This document shows positions 1 through 9,297 of a stretch of 64,000 nt of DNA, in pieces; the stretch's first letter is position 1; each line of letters opens with the position of its first letter. The DNA comes from Tannerellaceae bacterium (GTDB taxonomy: Bacteria; Bacteroidota; Bacteroidia; Bacteroidales; Tannerellaceae): the NCBI GenBank assembly GCA_021201295.1, contig JAJQFE010000012.1, positions 1 through 64,000 on the forward strand. Direction: 5' to 3'. The translations under genes and the position numbers were made by a program. The notes beneath the pieces are model-generated. The model had not been told where the DNA came from and did no database searches. It saw nothing but the letters and a program-made list of their open reading frames with translations.

Positions 1-102
1 ACAATGCCTGCAGACAACGCCGGATTGTTCCCGCTGCTCCTTCAGATAGGCTATGTAAGAGTCTTCATCGGGGAACCGCCACATGAAATTCAGGATATTC
101 AT
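1..102 (-). mobile_element. IS1595-family transposase, N-terminal fragment at window edge
   Basis: The 34 residues visible before the window ends look like the start of an ISXO2/IS1595-type transposase: a short helix with FPDEDSYIAYL followed by the first half of a zinc ribbon (CRHC). The start ATG is at 102-100. The rest of the gene lies outside the window. The family call rests on this N-terminal pattern alone. It sits just beyond the truncated 3' end of a tyrosine recombinase gene, so its insertion may have caused that truncation. Confidence 0.6.
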
Positions 103-276
103 AGTGTATCGTTTATTCGTTTTTACACTATAAATATACTGAATATCAGAAAAATATGAAAGTATTTGCATATATAAATTCATCTGCATAATGTTAAATA
201 TTAATATTATACAGATAGTCATAAATAGTATTATTAAAACATTCGTAATTAAAACATTCATATGATGTTCAATAAA

Positions 277-1368
277 TCAACGGACATTATGCGGATAATC
301 ATATATTATATTTTGCTCTGAAATAAAAGGAAGTATTTTATCACCTGGGTGATCCTTATACTTTTGCAGAATAGCTTTAGCTTTCTCATTTAAAGGTACT
401 CTAACTGTTATAGGATTACCTTCTTTTGTTTTTCGTTGGATATATTCAATGGAACCATTGATTACATTCTGCTTTGTCATGCGGTACAGATCACCTACCC
501 GACAACCAATCAGGCTTTGAAACATAAAGATATCCCGTTGGATTTCTATTTGCTTATATTCAGACAAATCTTTCTCATATAATTTATCCCGTTCTTCCAA
601 CGTAATATAAACAGGTGTTCCATAAGTACATTCTTCAATTTTGAACTGTTCAAAAGGTTTATTGGTAGTCTTTTTATGTTCGTGGCACCACAAAAAGAAA
701 GTTCTTATCCGGCAAAAGCAATCTATTAATGTATTCTTACCTCTGGGTTTGGGAGTACGTTTTTCCGGTATCTGTTCATAAATAGCAGGATAGAACTCAT
801 AATATTTATGTTCATTTTCAAAGAAGTCCCACATATCATGGAGCGTATCAGGAGTAACATTATCTATATCCAACACAAAAGATTTTTGTCCTCGTTTAGT
901 CGCTCTTACATATAATTCATACCTAAGAATAGCTCTTTTTACAACTCTGAAATTCTTCCTTCTGACTTCAGATAACTTATGTTTCAAAAGAAACTCATCT
1001 AAAAGCTGCTCAAATGTTGGCTTCTGTTCTGCTTCTATCTCTTCCTGTGTTTTATATTTATTGGGATGATGATATTTATCTATTATCTCATTTAACCATT
1101 CTGCATCTGCTTCTTCAGTATAGTTCTGCGTTATGATAGTAATAATGTTTTGAATATCATTTTTCAACTTTATTTTTACTTCATCACTTATAAGTGTTAC
1201 CCAGTCTTTATAACCTTGTTTTTCCGGACTCCAATGATTAGAATTAATAGTTAATTCACTTGCAGACTTAATATCTTTGTTTTTATCTCTCAGACGGAAG
1301 TAGATAGTAGCCTGACTATCGGTGTCATTTTTATTTGCTGTTTTTCTTATAAATGCGGAAACCTTCAT
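277..1368 (-). pseudogene. Tyrosine recombinase (integrase), C-terminally truncated
   Basis: Site-specific recombinase of the kind carried by Bacteroidetes integrative elements. The N-terminal Arm-type DNA-binding region, central SAM-like core-binding region and first part of the catalytic domain are present. The catalytic Arg is in GCRVGDL (near residue 290) and a candidate catalytic Lys lies in QRKTKEG. The reading frame ends after PFISEQ with unrelated residues, so the HxxR box, second His/Trp and nucleophilic Tyr are missing. The protein is 363 residues from the chosen ATG at 1368, against roughly 400 for relatives; an upstream ATG at 1431 lacks family similarity. It should be inactive. 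A transposase fragment lies 175 bases beyond the break. Confidence 0.75.
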
Positions 1369-1796
1369 AAAAAGAGTTGTTTTTAATTCTTCACAAAGAT
1401 AGAGATTTGTTCCCAAATTGTTCCCAAACATCCTAAATTTATTTCAAATAGATTAAATACGAATAAATCAAATAATCATTTTATAATATTGAATTACAGA
1501 TAATTAAAATTTAAAAATACAATAATTCAAGTGTTTACTTTTGTTCCCGATTTAATATTTTCAACCCCGGCTCTGGGTACTCGGAAAGCCTGATTTTCAT
1601 TTGAAAATCAGGCTTTTATTTGTAGGCATACTATTTAGAGAAAACAGTAACAAAATGTACTTGTCGAATTTCAGGTTATTTTAGAAACTCATTGACAGAT
1701 TTCCTAAACATGATTATAATGCTTTCAAAAAGATAGTGTATTTGGATAATTTATTACGTCCAGATATATTTAGATAGAAAAGTATAGTAAAAGCAA
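1369..1796. other. Gene-free stretch with possible att remnant
   Basis: This is an AT-rich stretch between the truncated integrase and a YdeI-like pseudogene. Near 1563-1582 it holds the GC-richer string CCCCGGCTCTGGGTACT, which resembles the T-arm and acceptor end of a tRNA, as expected for an integration scar, but no complete tRNA can be folded here. A strong hairpin follows immediately. Nothing else recognisable was found. Confidence 0.3.
1585..1616. terminator. Perfect 14-bp hairpin, A/T-flanked
   Basis: Two 14-base arms (1585-1598 and 1603-1616) are exact reverse complements around an ATTT loop. The stem starts with AAA and ends with TTT, so it could terminate transcription on either strand. 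It lies directly after the tRNA-end-like string. Confidence 0.6.
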
Positions 1797-2372
1797 ATGA
1801 GAAAAATTGAAGATTTAAAAACACAGTATTTTACAAATCGGGAAGATTGGAGGAAATGACTCGAAAGTAACTTTGAAACAGAGAAGGAAGTATGGCTCAT
1901 TTTCCCCAATAAATCAGCGGGAAAGTCTTGCATATCCTATAACGATGCTGTTGAAGAAGCGTTATGCTTTGGCTGGATTGACAGTACATTGAAAAAGCTG
2001 GATGATACACATAAAATCCAGTGGTTTTTACCACGAAAAAATAAAACCTACTATTCACAGGCAAATAAAGAGCGGTTGAAATGGCTTTGGAAGCATCATC
2101 TCATTCATCTAAAAGTAAAAAAAGATATTGAAGCAGTTGTACAAGAAGAATATTCCTTTCCTCAAGACATTCTTGAAAGAATAAAACAAGATAAAATGGC
2201 CTGGGAAAATTATCAAAAATTTTCCAAATCCTACAAAAGAATCCGTATTGGATATGTTGAAGCCGCAAGAATGCGTGCCGAAGAATTTGAGAAAAGACTC
2301 TCTAATTTTATAAATAAAACAAGGGAAAATAAACTAATTGCCGGATATAGTGGAATCGATAAATATTATTAA
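1797..2372 (+). pseudogene. YdeI/OmdA-family protein with in-frame TGA
   Basis: Reading from ATG 1797 gives a 191-codon protein of the YdeI/OmpD-associated (bacteriocin-protection-like) family, with the family pattern EVWLIF, a central CFGWIDSTLK segment and a basic C-terminal helical part. Codon 21 (1857-1859) is TGA where relatives have Trp in a WRKWLE-type motif, so a TGG to TGA change is likely. No indel is needed and the rest of the frame is open. A TTG at 1989 could restart translation but would lose the first third. The cellular role of the family is poorly defined. Confidence 0.7.
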
Positions 2373-2453
2373 CCCACTTGCCCATAACAAGGTCAACCTG
2401 GGTCCGATGGATTTATTAAGAACACCTTGCAACTAATTATAATAAAATTAATA

Positions 2454-2948
2454 ATGAAGCAATTATCAAAATTTCTATGGATTACTTTACTGAGTATATT
2501 TTGTATGAATAAAGCATTTACACAATCAACAGAGACAAATCTGAATCAGGTGGAGCTGATGAAGCAATTTTTAGGAATTTGGGAAGGACAATTTGGGAAT
2601 ACTACTTTTTTTACATGTGAGAATAAGCAATTTGCAGGAGGTATAGTCTCTAATAGTCAAGTTATAATAGATGGAAAAATTGTTGATTCCATTATTCAGA
2701 TTTATGGTTATGATAATAAAATTGACAAATTTATTATTGCCGAACTTAAAGAATCCTCGCCAGGTATTGAATTGTGTTTAATTTGGTTTACATCAGAAAA
2801 AACCGGCCAAATAGTAATTACCAACCCTGAAAATGCCTCATTTAAATTTAAATTCGAATTTAAAAGTTCAGACATTCTTGAACAAGTGGCCATACAAGAT
2901 AATAAGATTGTAAATAAAATCAGTCTTAAAAAAGTTACAGCCAATTAA
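2454..2948 (+). CDS. Small exported protein of unknown function
   Basis: This 164-residue protein starts at ATG 2454; an in-frame TTG at 2427 lies upstream but gives no better signal peptide. It has a basic N-terminus, a hydrophobic core and an AFTQ cleavage-like site near residue 24, so it is probably secreted or periplasmic. The mature part contains a GIWEGQFG segment and alternating beta-like stretches, reminiscent of small lipocalin-like proteins that assess compound binding, but no family is assigned. It follows the YdeI-like pseudogene by 81 bases with no clear promoter of its own. Confidence 0.5.
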   Translation: MKQLSKFLWITLLSIFCMNKAFTQSTETNLNQVELMKQFLGIWEGQFGNTTFFTCENKQFAGGIVSNSQVIIDGKIVDSIIQIYGYDNKIDKFIIAELKESSPGIELCLIWFTSEKTGQIVITNPENASFKFKFEFKSSDILEQVAIQDNKIVNKISLKKVTAN

Positions 2949-3120
2949 ATTACTTCAATCCAGTTTTCCAGAAAGATTTTAAAGCCTACGGGGCTATATA
3001 ATGAGGATGCTCTTGAGAAATGGAATTTGGATAGAGAAAAAGTCTCATTTATTATTAATTAGTTAAGCCTTCAGATTGTGTATTTTCTCCACACAGATAT
3101 TAGAATTTCAGGGGTATTTA

Positions 3121-4239
3121 TTATTCGATCAATTCAAAATCATATTTTTCAAATTCATTTCCATTGATTATTACAGCAATCTGGTGAAGACCTAAGTGAA
3201 ATTTTCTTGTGGTTATCACACGAAAGGAATGCTTTCGATTTATTGGTGTGGTAGAGTTTTCAGCGTATTCTTTTTCGCTGATTTTGTAAACTTTCTTTGT
3301 CAATTTTCCATTTGCTTTTTGGTAGTAAACTCCATATTCAAGTCGTATTTTGGTTTTTGTATTGTTATTATTGATCAGGTTAAAATTAAACTCCAGGGAA
3401 TTTCCAACTTGAACTTTGGGTATTAAAATCTGAAAGTTCTCCATACTGATGTTTTCTCCAATAGAATGAAAGTCAAACAACTTCATTACCTCCGGATTAC
3501 CTTGTTTTAATAGGGTTCGACAGCCGTGTTTAATAATCCAATCTACTTCTTTCGATTCTCCTTTCCATCTTTTCACTAAATCAATTACTGTTTCGGAATT
3601 GTCTTTCGCAATATCATTTAAATTATTGACAACACTTAAGCGAACAAATCTTGCCGGATCATTTTTAAGATTTTCTAAAATGGGAATGATCGAAGCAGGA
3701 TTTTCTTTCAGATTTGGCAAAGCCATCGCCCAGGGAAGACGCGGACGACAGCCTTCTGAAGCAAGCCGTCTGACTCCCCAATGTTCGTGCTTCGACCAAA
3801 CTAACATTTGCTTCATCATTTCATCCGGATATTTTATAATAAAAGAATGAACAACAAATTCACAACTTGTAAACTGAGTGATTCTCTCGATTGCTTTAAT
3901 AGAGGTTTCATAATCGTCCAGCCCATATTGTTCTACATAATTATCTAAAACCATTCCATATTCTAACGTTAAGCCAAACTTCTGATCGTCTATTGCCGAA
4001 AAATCAGGATGTCGGGTTTCTACATAATCCAACAGTTCGAGTATTTTAGCGATTGCCTCTTTATAATCTGCCGGCAAAAACTTTTTCAGAACTGTTGTAA
4101 TATGCCTGCAACGCTGTTTCAACTCTTTGGTTTCCCATTTATTGTCCATTATTTGTGCCACAAGCTCGTTTGCATCCAAATCGCTGATCACAAGCTTCAG
4201 GTCATTCGTAAATCTTTCGAAAAATTGTACGTTGTACAT
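3121..4239 (-). CDS. DNA alkylation repair protein, AlkD-like HEAT-repeat family
   Basis: Predicted DNA glycosylase for alkylated bases. The helical repeat region fits the AlkD/AlkC-type family: MYNVQFFERF at the start, WETKELKQRCRHI near residue 40, and KYPDEMMKQMLVWSKHEHWGVRRLASEG repeats split over residues 150-185. About 110 residues of beta-rich C-terminal extension follow, as seen in longer members. From ATG 4239 the protein has 372 residues. Relatives usually begin a few residues earlier with M-A-E-A; here the matching codon at 4260-4258 is ATA, so the native start may have mutated. The open frame upstream overlaps the DUF418 gene and is not credible as coding. Confidence 0.7.
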   Translation of the reverse strand: MYNVQFFERFTNDLKLVISDLDANELVAQIMDNKWETKELKQRCRHITTVLKKFLPADYKEAIAKILELLDYVETRHPDFSAIDDQKFGLTLEYGMVLDNYVEQYGLDDYETSIKAIERITQFTSCEFVVHSFIIKYPDEMMKQMLVWSKHEHWGVRRLASEGCRPRLPWAMALPNLKENPASIIPILENLKNDPARFVRLSVVNNLNDIAKDNSETVIDLVKRWKGESKEVDWIIKHGCRTLLKQGNPEVMKLFDFHSIGENISMENFQILIPKVQVGNSLEFNFNLINNNNTKTKIRLEYGVYYQKANGKLTKKVYKISEKEYAENSTTPINRKHSFRVITTRKFHLGLHQIAVIINGNEFEKYDFELIE

Positions 4240-4292
4240 ATTTTTAAAAGCTTCTGCTATATTTATTTTGTATGTATTTATAAAGGTTATTA

Positions 4293-5485
4293 TTACCCTA
4301 TCTTCATCCAGGTTGCCTTTTTCCATAACCATTCTAACGGACCCTGGCGATGGGAGCGAAGCCACCAGCGACAGAAAAAGTATTGCAAAAAGAAAATACT
4401 TAAACCCATAAGAAAACATACCGTAATCCCTGTATACCGGTAGAGTCCCAATCCCCAGTTGTAAAACAGGAATGCCCCGATCAAAGACTGGGACAAATAA
4501 TTTGTCAGACTCATATGTCCATAAGGCACTAATTGATGAAGGACACCTTTCCACTTAGTCAGGTAATAAACCAGTATAACTCCCGCAAACAGGATACCTG
4601 TAAATGCAACATTGGAAAGTGAAGAAAGGATAAGGGCACAGGGAACAAGGAGTGACTCCCGGGTGATAAAATCAGGAAGTATACCCATCAAACCATATAT
4701 CGGGAAAAAGGATACCACGGATAGGATGAATACATTTATCCAGCGTTTAATATTTTTTTCCGACCAGGGAAACAGATGACCACGCCCTATAAGCATCCCT
4801 ATCATAAACAGTCCTGCGGTCTGAGTGATCCTTCCATGTAATAGCATCCAGCCCATATTCGCTATATTGCCCGTCCATATGGCCGTTTTGCACATGTCGA
4901 AGAAAGATCCTTCCCGCTGGGCTATATTGACTATTTCCCAATAGGGAGCATCAAGCTCAGCATTCATACTGTATCCGGGATTGATCAGTGCATACATAAG
5001 TTGTCCCCATTCAAAAGGTTGTAATAAAAGAACAACCGCAAGGATCGCAACTGTGCGGGTTGACAGACGGCAGACAGCGATCAGTACATATCCAACCAAT
5101 GCATAGAGCACTAATATTTCACCGGGAAATAAAGTGAAGTTGATACAGGCTATAAAAAATAGTAATACTAACCGCCAGGCAAAACGTCCACGGAAGTCTT
5201 TTCCTTTTTCTTTTTGGGAGTTATCCTGAATAAAAAACTGAATCCGAAAAGCAAGGCAAAAATACAGTAGGCTTTGCCGGAAAAGGTAAAAAATATACTG
5301 TCCCAGATAACTCTATCTGTAAATATCAGAAAGTTACAGGACTCTTCCGGAAAACTGTAGAGACTGAACCGTTCGATAAAATGGATAAGAGTAATTCCCA
5401 TGACGGCAAAACCCCATAAGACATCTGCTATTTCTATACGATGAGTCCGGGTTAGGGTGGCTGATGAGTGCAAGTTGTTTAGCAT
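4293..5485 (-). pseudogene. DUF418 membrane protein, frameshifted
   Basis: Multi-pass inner-membrane protein of the DUF418 family. The N-terminal part has RIEIADVLWGFAVMGI and a first group of membrane segments; the C-terminal half has SLTNYLSQS and the family ending HRQGPLEWLWKKATW. The halves are in different frames. Adding one T to the run complementary to 5232-5237 restores FFIQQDNSQKEKG-like continuity and a 397-residue protein. A reverse-strand TACATTTG (-7-like) lies at 5519-5526. Function of the family is uncertain; roles in transport have been proposed. Confidence 0.8.
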
Positions 5486-5518
5486 GACAAGGTTAGATTA
5501 TTTGTGTTATTTGTGGCG

Positions 5519-5526
5519 CAAATGTA
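5519..5526 (-). promoter_or_regulatory. Bacteroidetes -7 box (TACATTTG) for the DUF418 gene
   Basis: The reverse strand reads TACATTTG, matching TAnnTTTG, 34 bases upstream of the DUF418 start. No clean -33 TTTG is seen at the usual distance. Confidence 0.45.
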
Positions 5527-5642
5527 TTATAAACTTTTTATATTTTCCGAAAAATCCGATTCAATAAATAATAAAATATACTTTCAACACCATTTACCCG
5601 TTCCCACTTTACAGTAAACAATTCATGCGGATACCATCCTCT

Positions 5643-6176
5643 TTATTTCTTTATCCAGATGTCAGTGATTTCCCCGAAAAGATACTGGCGGTAATGGTTT
5701 GCTGCTGTATATACCTCTTTTAAATAATCTCTGGCCTCCTGTGTATAAAAATCGTCCGGAGAAGGAGTCGTAAGTTGAGTTAAGGTACATTCCATGATCA
5801 GCCTGGCTTCTCTGAAAGAGATATTTCCGGAAGGAGTCAGGATCGGTGCCAGTTTCACCTCTTTCATTTTTTCGCTGTCCTTGCCTGATTTACTACCCAG
5901 AAAAAGCATTTGCTCCCTATGGGTTTCCGGAAAATAAGCCAGTGTATAGCGATGTTCTTTCCGGATTAACTCCAGGGTATACCGGTCAGTCCGGACCACA
6001 CACCAGGTGACCGGTTTCCGGAAAAGTAATCCTAAACCACCTCCACTACCTATCATGGAATTGTAATGCTCTTTTTTACCTGCCGTAAGAGCAAACAACT
6101 CTTTTCCTACTAAGGTAAATACATTGTCGTTCATCTCTTCAGGAGAGATAGGCGTAAATAATTGATTGAAATCCAT
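5643..6176 (-). CDS. Flavin reductase-like FMN-binding protein
   Basis: A 177-residue protein with the flavin-reductase-like split-barrel pattern common in Bacteroidales: an N-terminal ISPEEMNDNVFTLVGK, a glycine-rich segment (SMIGSGGGLGLLFRKPV, where relatives usually have TASWGG), a WCVVRTDRYT strand and a LGSKSGKD motif. It probably binds FMN and supports reductase activity in the cytoplasm. The gene is divergent from an AraC-type regulator 200 bases away, and a reverse-strand TACTTTTG at 6307-6314 could serve as its -7 box. The altered glycine-rich segment leaves the activity uncertain. Confidence 0.7.
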   Translation of the reverse strand: MDFNQLFTPISPEEMNDNVFTLVGKELFALTAGKKEHYNSMIGSGGGLGLLFRKPVTWCVVRTDRYTLELIRKEHRYTLAYFPETHREQMLFLGSKSGKDSEKMKEVKLAPILTPSGNISFREARLIMECTLTQLTTPSPDDFYTQEARDYLKEVYTAANHYRQYLFGEITDIWIKK

Positions 6177-6306
6177 CTTTTTTTTGTATATAGGGATTTA
6201 ATATTCCTGTAATTTTCTGTATAAGCCCCTTATCTTCATCTAGAGTAGTCATACTGGTTTTCTTTTCATTGCACACTCAAAATAGCTATAAAGAGGATTG
6301 ACTCTA

Positions 6307-6314
6307 CAAAAGTA
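6307..6314 (-). promoter_or_regulatory. Reverse-strand -7 box (TACTTTTG)
   Basis: The reverse complement of 6307-6314 is TACTTTTG, matching TAnnTTTG, in the divergent spacer between the flavin reductase and the AraC-family regulator. It would give the flavin reductase mRNA a leader of about 125 bases. Confidence 0.4.
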
Positions 6315-6375
6315 GGGACAGGTTTGGGGATAAAATAGTTATATTTGGCCTGAAAATAGTCGGAAAAGACCTTAT

Positions 6376-7338
6376 ATGGTAGAAGGAAAGCAACAAACCG
6401 TACCGGCTATCCTGAACAGGATTGCCGGTTTACTGGGAACAGAAGTAAAAAACAGGACATTAGAGATCCCTGGAAAGTTCGGAAAAGGTTCCTGCACCGG
6501 ATTTGTATTTAATGAACATATCCGGATGCTGATCAGTAATTATGAACTGAATGAAGATGTCCTGGTAGAAAACACGGATCTTCAACCTGACAGGAGAATG
6601 GTGGTTTTTAAATTTCAGAACATCTTTCCGGAAACGGAACTAAGCCCAACAGAGGGAGATAGCAGACAAATGCCTTCCGTGTTAATTGCCACCAGCCGGA
6701 TGAATACCGATACCCTTATTCCGATCCATACCAATAAGGCGACTATTACTATAGAAGTCGATGCGGATTACCTGAACGGACTGTTTGATCTGTCAGAACG
6801 GTCACCTGTTTTGGAAAGTCTTTTACAGAACACCCGGCCCTTACTCTTCGAACAAATCGTTTATCCCTCTTTACAGAAAATTGTCCATGAAATGCTGACC
6901 GGAACCATAGGAAAAACCTTTGAACTGTTTTTTCTCAGGATCAAGGCAGAAGAACTCATCTGTAAACTATTAATGGAGCTGGAGAAGCGGGATGAAACCC
7001 GTCTGTATGCCTTGAACAGCGAGGATCTGCAAACCCTTTATAAAATAAAAGAACAGATCCTTGCGCATCCGGGTACTCTGCCTGTGATAAACGAACTGGC
7101 AGGTTATGCCTGTATGAGTCCAACCAAACTGAAACGTTTATTCAAACAGGTTTTCGGCAACAGTATATTCAGTTATTATCAGGAATTTAGGATGCAGGAA
7201 GCAGCCCGTTTGCTGAAAGAAGAACAACTTTCCGTATCAGATGTCGGGTATCAGTTAGGCTTTACTAACCTGAGTCATTTTTCAAGGGTCTTTAAAGAGC
7301 ATATTGGTATGAAGCCCAAACAATACAGCCGGTCATAA
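6376..7338 (+). CDS. AraC-family transcriptional regulator
   Basis: A 320-residue protein with a two-helix-turn-helix AraC/XylS DNA-binding domain in the last 100 residues: LAGYACMSPTKLKRLFKQVFG for the first helix pair (split here as LAGYACMSPTKL and KRLFKQVFG) and DVGYQLGFTNLSHFSRVFK with a GMKPKQYS ending. The N-terminal 200 residues form a variable sensor domain without a recognised ligand motif. It faces the flavin reductase gene divergently and may control it. The frame is intact from ATG 6376. Confidence 0.85.
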   Translation: MVEGKQQTVPAILNRIAGLLGTEVKNRTLEIPGKFGKGSCTGFVFNEHIRMLISNYELNEDVLVENTDLQPDRRMVVFKFQNIFPETELSPTEGDSRQMPSVLIATSRMNTDTLIPIHTNKATITIEVDADYLNGLFDLSERSPVLESLLQNTRPLLFEQIVYPSLQKIVHEMLTGTIGKTFELFFLRIKAEELICKLLMELEKRDETRLYALNSEDLQTLYKIKEQILAHPGTLPVINELAGYACMSPTKLKRLFKQVFGNSIFSYYQEFRMQEAARLLKEEQLSVSDVGYQLGFTNLSHFSRVFKEHIGMKPKQYSRS

Positions 7339-7370
7339 AAAGAAAGTCTGGCTTTCGTATAGGAGACGAT

Positions 7371-8219
7371 TTACTTTTGACCGGTAAGAGTGGTCCTGCC
7401 CGGTAAACCGAAGGCAATGTCCCGGACTATGGCTGCCCACTCCTTAGGAGACCTGGAGGTATCAAAAGTTTCCCACGGAATAGGCTTCCCAACGAACAGA
7501 GGAAATGTTTTTCCCTGCTGTCTGAAAAATTCATGTGCAAACAGAGCCACCTCAAAATTAACAGGCGAACCGATCCGCTTCCGGAAATTTTCGATACGAT
7601 AAAACATATCTGAATTCCTGGCATCAAAGTAAAGGGGAACTACATCCCGCTGATAACGGATTGCAGCAGTGATGAAGTTTTTACTCCATTCCCGGTCGGT
7701 TACTTTTCCTTTCTTTTTGTGGGAAGTCACCCCGGCAGGAAAAGTGACCAGATGGTGATCAGTTTGGTAGAAATCAGTGATGACACGCGCATTATTCCTG
7801 TTCTGCATCCTGTGTTTAAAGATAGGCAGGAACATTTCCCGTAAAGGGGTAAGAACCGTAAGGAATTCGTTGGCAAAGAATTTGATCTTGCTGTCATAAA
7901 CATGCCCTAATACATACGCGATACAAATTGCTTCAATCCCTCCCTGTGGATGGTTGTAAACAAAGATCAGCGGTCGTTGGGTATCCGGGAGATTTTCCTT
8001 TCCGACCACCTGGCAGGAAACCCGGAGATAGTCCATCGAAGCATCAATAAAGTTCAGGTTCTTTTTACCGGGAGCACTGGCAAAAAGTGCATTTATCTGG
8101 TCCTGGCAGGCGATTTTTTTAAGTAGCTTTACTATAAATCCTGGTATCTTTCTGTTGGGGTATCGTTCAGCAACTAATTGATTAACATCAATTCTTGCGA
8201 TCTCATTACTGTTCGTCAT
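7371..8219 (-). CDS. Lysophospholipid (1-acyl-glycerol-3-phosphate) acyltransferase-like protein
   Basis: A 282-residue protein related to PlsC-type acyltransferases that acylate lysophosphatidic acid or another lipid head. The acceptor motif is NHPQGGIEA in place of the classical NHxxxxD, as in the Bacteroidales branch of the family; a later TFPAGVTSHKKKG segment matches the second substrate-binding block. It follows the flippase-like and glycosyltransferase genes on the same strand (82-base gap), which suggests a shared envelope-lipid role. Intact. Confidence 0.7.
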   Translation of the reverse strand: MTNSNEIARIDVNQLVAERYPNRKIPGFIVKLLKKIACQDQINALFASAPGKKNLNFIDASMDYLRVSCQVVGKENLPDTQRPLIFVYNHPQGGIEAICIAYVLGHVYDSKIKFFANEFLTVLTPLREMFLPIFKHRMQNRNNARVITDFYQTDHHLVTFPAGVTSHKKKGKVTDREWSKNFITAAIRYQRDVVPLYFDARNSDMFYRIENFRKRIGSPVNFEVALFAHEFFRQQGKTFPLFVGKPIPWETFDTSRSPKEWAAIVRDIAFGLPGRTTLTGQK

Positions 8220-8300
8220 CTGAATAATTTATCTTTAGTCTGTCGACAGAGATTATTGGATTGACCTATGTTTTCCTTATCTGTTCTTCATAGAAAAAGG

Positions 8301-9295
8301 TTATGATTTACAGGCGATTTTTCCCTGGTATTTTGTTCCGGGATACTTCTTGATTCCGATATAAAAAAGAAGGGCAATCCCACTCCAGAACAGTTGCCTG
8401 GCACGTCTGAGAATAGAAATGGACAACCATAGATGGGCAGAAGTGATTCCTATCAGATAAAGGGCCAGTCTGTTTAATAATTCTTCAGTGCCTAACTGTC
8501 CGGGGATAAAAGAGACCATGGATTTGGATATAATGATCATGGTATCCATAAATAACCCTTCCCACAGATGGATGTCATAGCCTAAAAAATGTAGGATACA
8601 ATAAAGTTCCATGGAGCTACAAATCCACTGGATAGTAAAAAAGAAAAAGCCAGCCCTACTTTTTCAGGATGGTGGTGGATATATTCTCCTAAAGAAGTCC
8701 GCATCTTTTTTATATATAACGCGATGTGCTCCCATCTGTTTTTGGGGGAAACCGGTGACTGGTCTTTCTTATCTTTTAAAAGTACGTAGGCTATTAAAAA
8801 ACATATCACCAGCAAAGTGAAGATGCCGGCAAAAAGGATATATTTTATGGGACCGGATAATTGATCAGAAAGAGAGAGCAGAAACCAGGTAATCACCATA
8901 CTAAAAAGAATAAGCTGGCTCAATATCATGATCATACGGCTCAACAGGACAGATTGGTAAGCGGCCTGCTCCGTAACTCCTTCCCGGATCAGCCTATGGG
9001 CATTAAACCATTCGCCGGCAATGGCACTGGTCGGATTGAATAATGTGATCGTATTCCCTATATGGCGATACATAAATAATTGCCATAACGAAAGCCTGTT
9101 CTCCGTATCAATACAATATTTCCATCCTAACGTTCCGGATATATAGGCTAAAAAGGTACAGAAAATAATATATACAACTTTACCATTCAGTTGTTTCAGC
9201 AGAGAAATGGATGCATGGATATCGGTGGACCTTAAAAACAGGTATAAACTAATGAATACGCTTACTATAAGTAAAATATAAAAAGCCTTCTTCAT
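8301..9295 (-). pseudogene. Lysylphosphatidylglycerol-synthase-TM/UPF0104-like flippase, frameshifted
   Basis: Integral membrane protein of the YbhN/UPF0104 type with about seven to eight hydrophobic segments. The frame breaks near 8605-8622: upstream it reads LLSSGFVAP, and in another frame it continues MELYCILHFLGYDIHLWEG and the family motif SMVSFIPGQLGTEE. One missing base joins them into 331 residues. It starts two bases after the glycosyltransferase stop, so the two genes are translated as one unit. Members of this family move lipid-linked groups across the inner membrane. Confidence 0.75.
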
Positions 9296-9297
9296 CT

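Noticed and set aside
1857..1859. Stop-codon reassignment, because TGA falls at probable Trp codons in the YdeI-like and LiaF-like genes
   Set aside because: Other in-frame stops are TAG at Trp and Gln and TAA at Lys positions, intact genes use TGA as a normal stop (for example SusD, frdB) and TGG for Trp. Mutation explains the mix better.
4240..4554. N-terminal extension of the AlkD-like protein
   Set aside because: The extra residues are read out of frame through the DUF418 coding sequence and show no family similarity.
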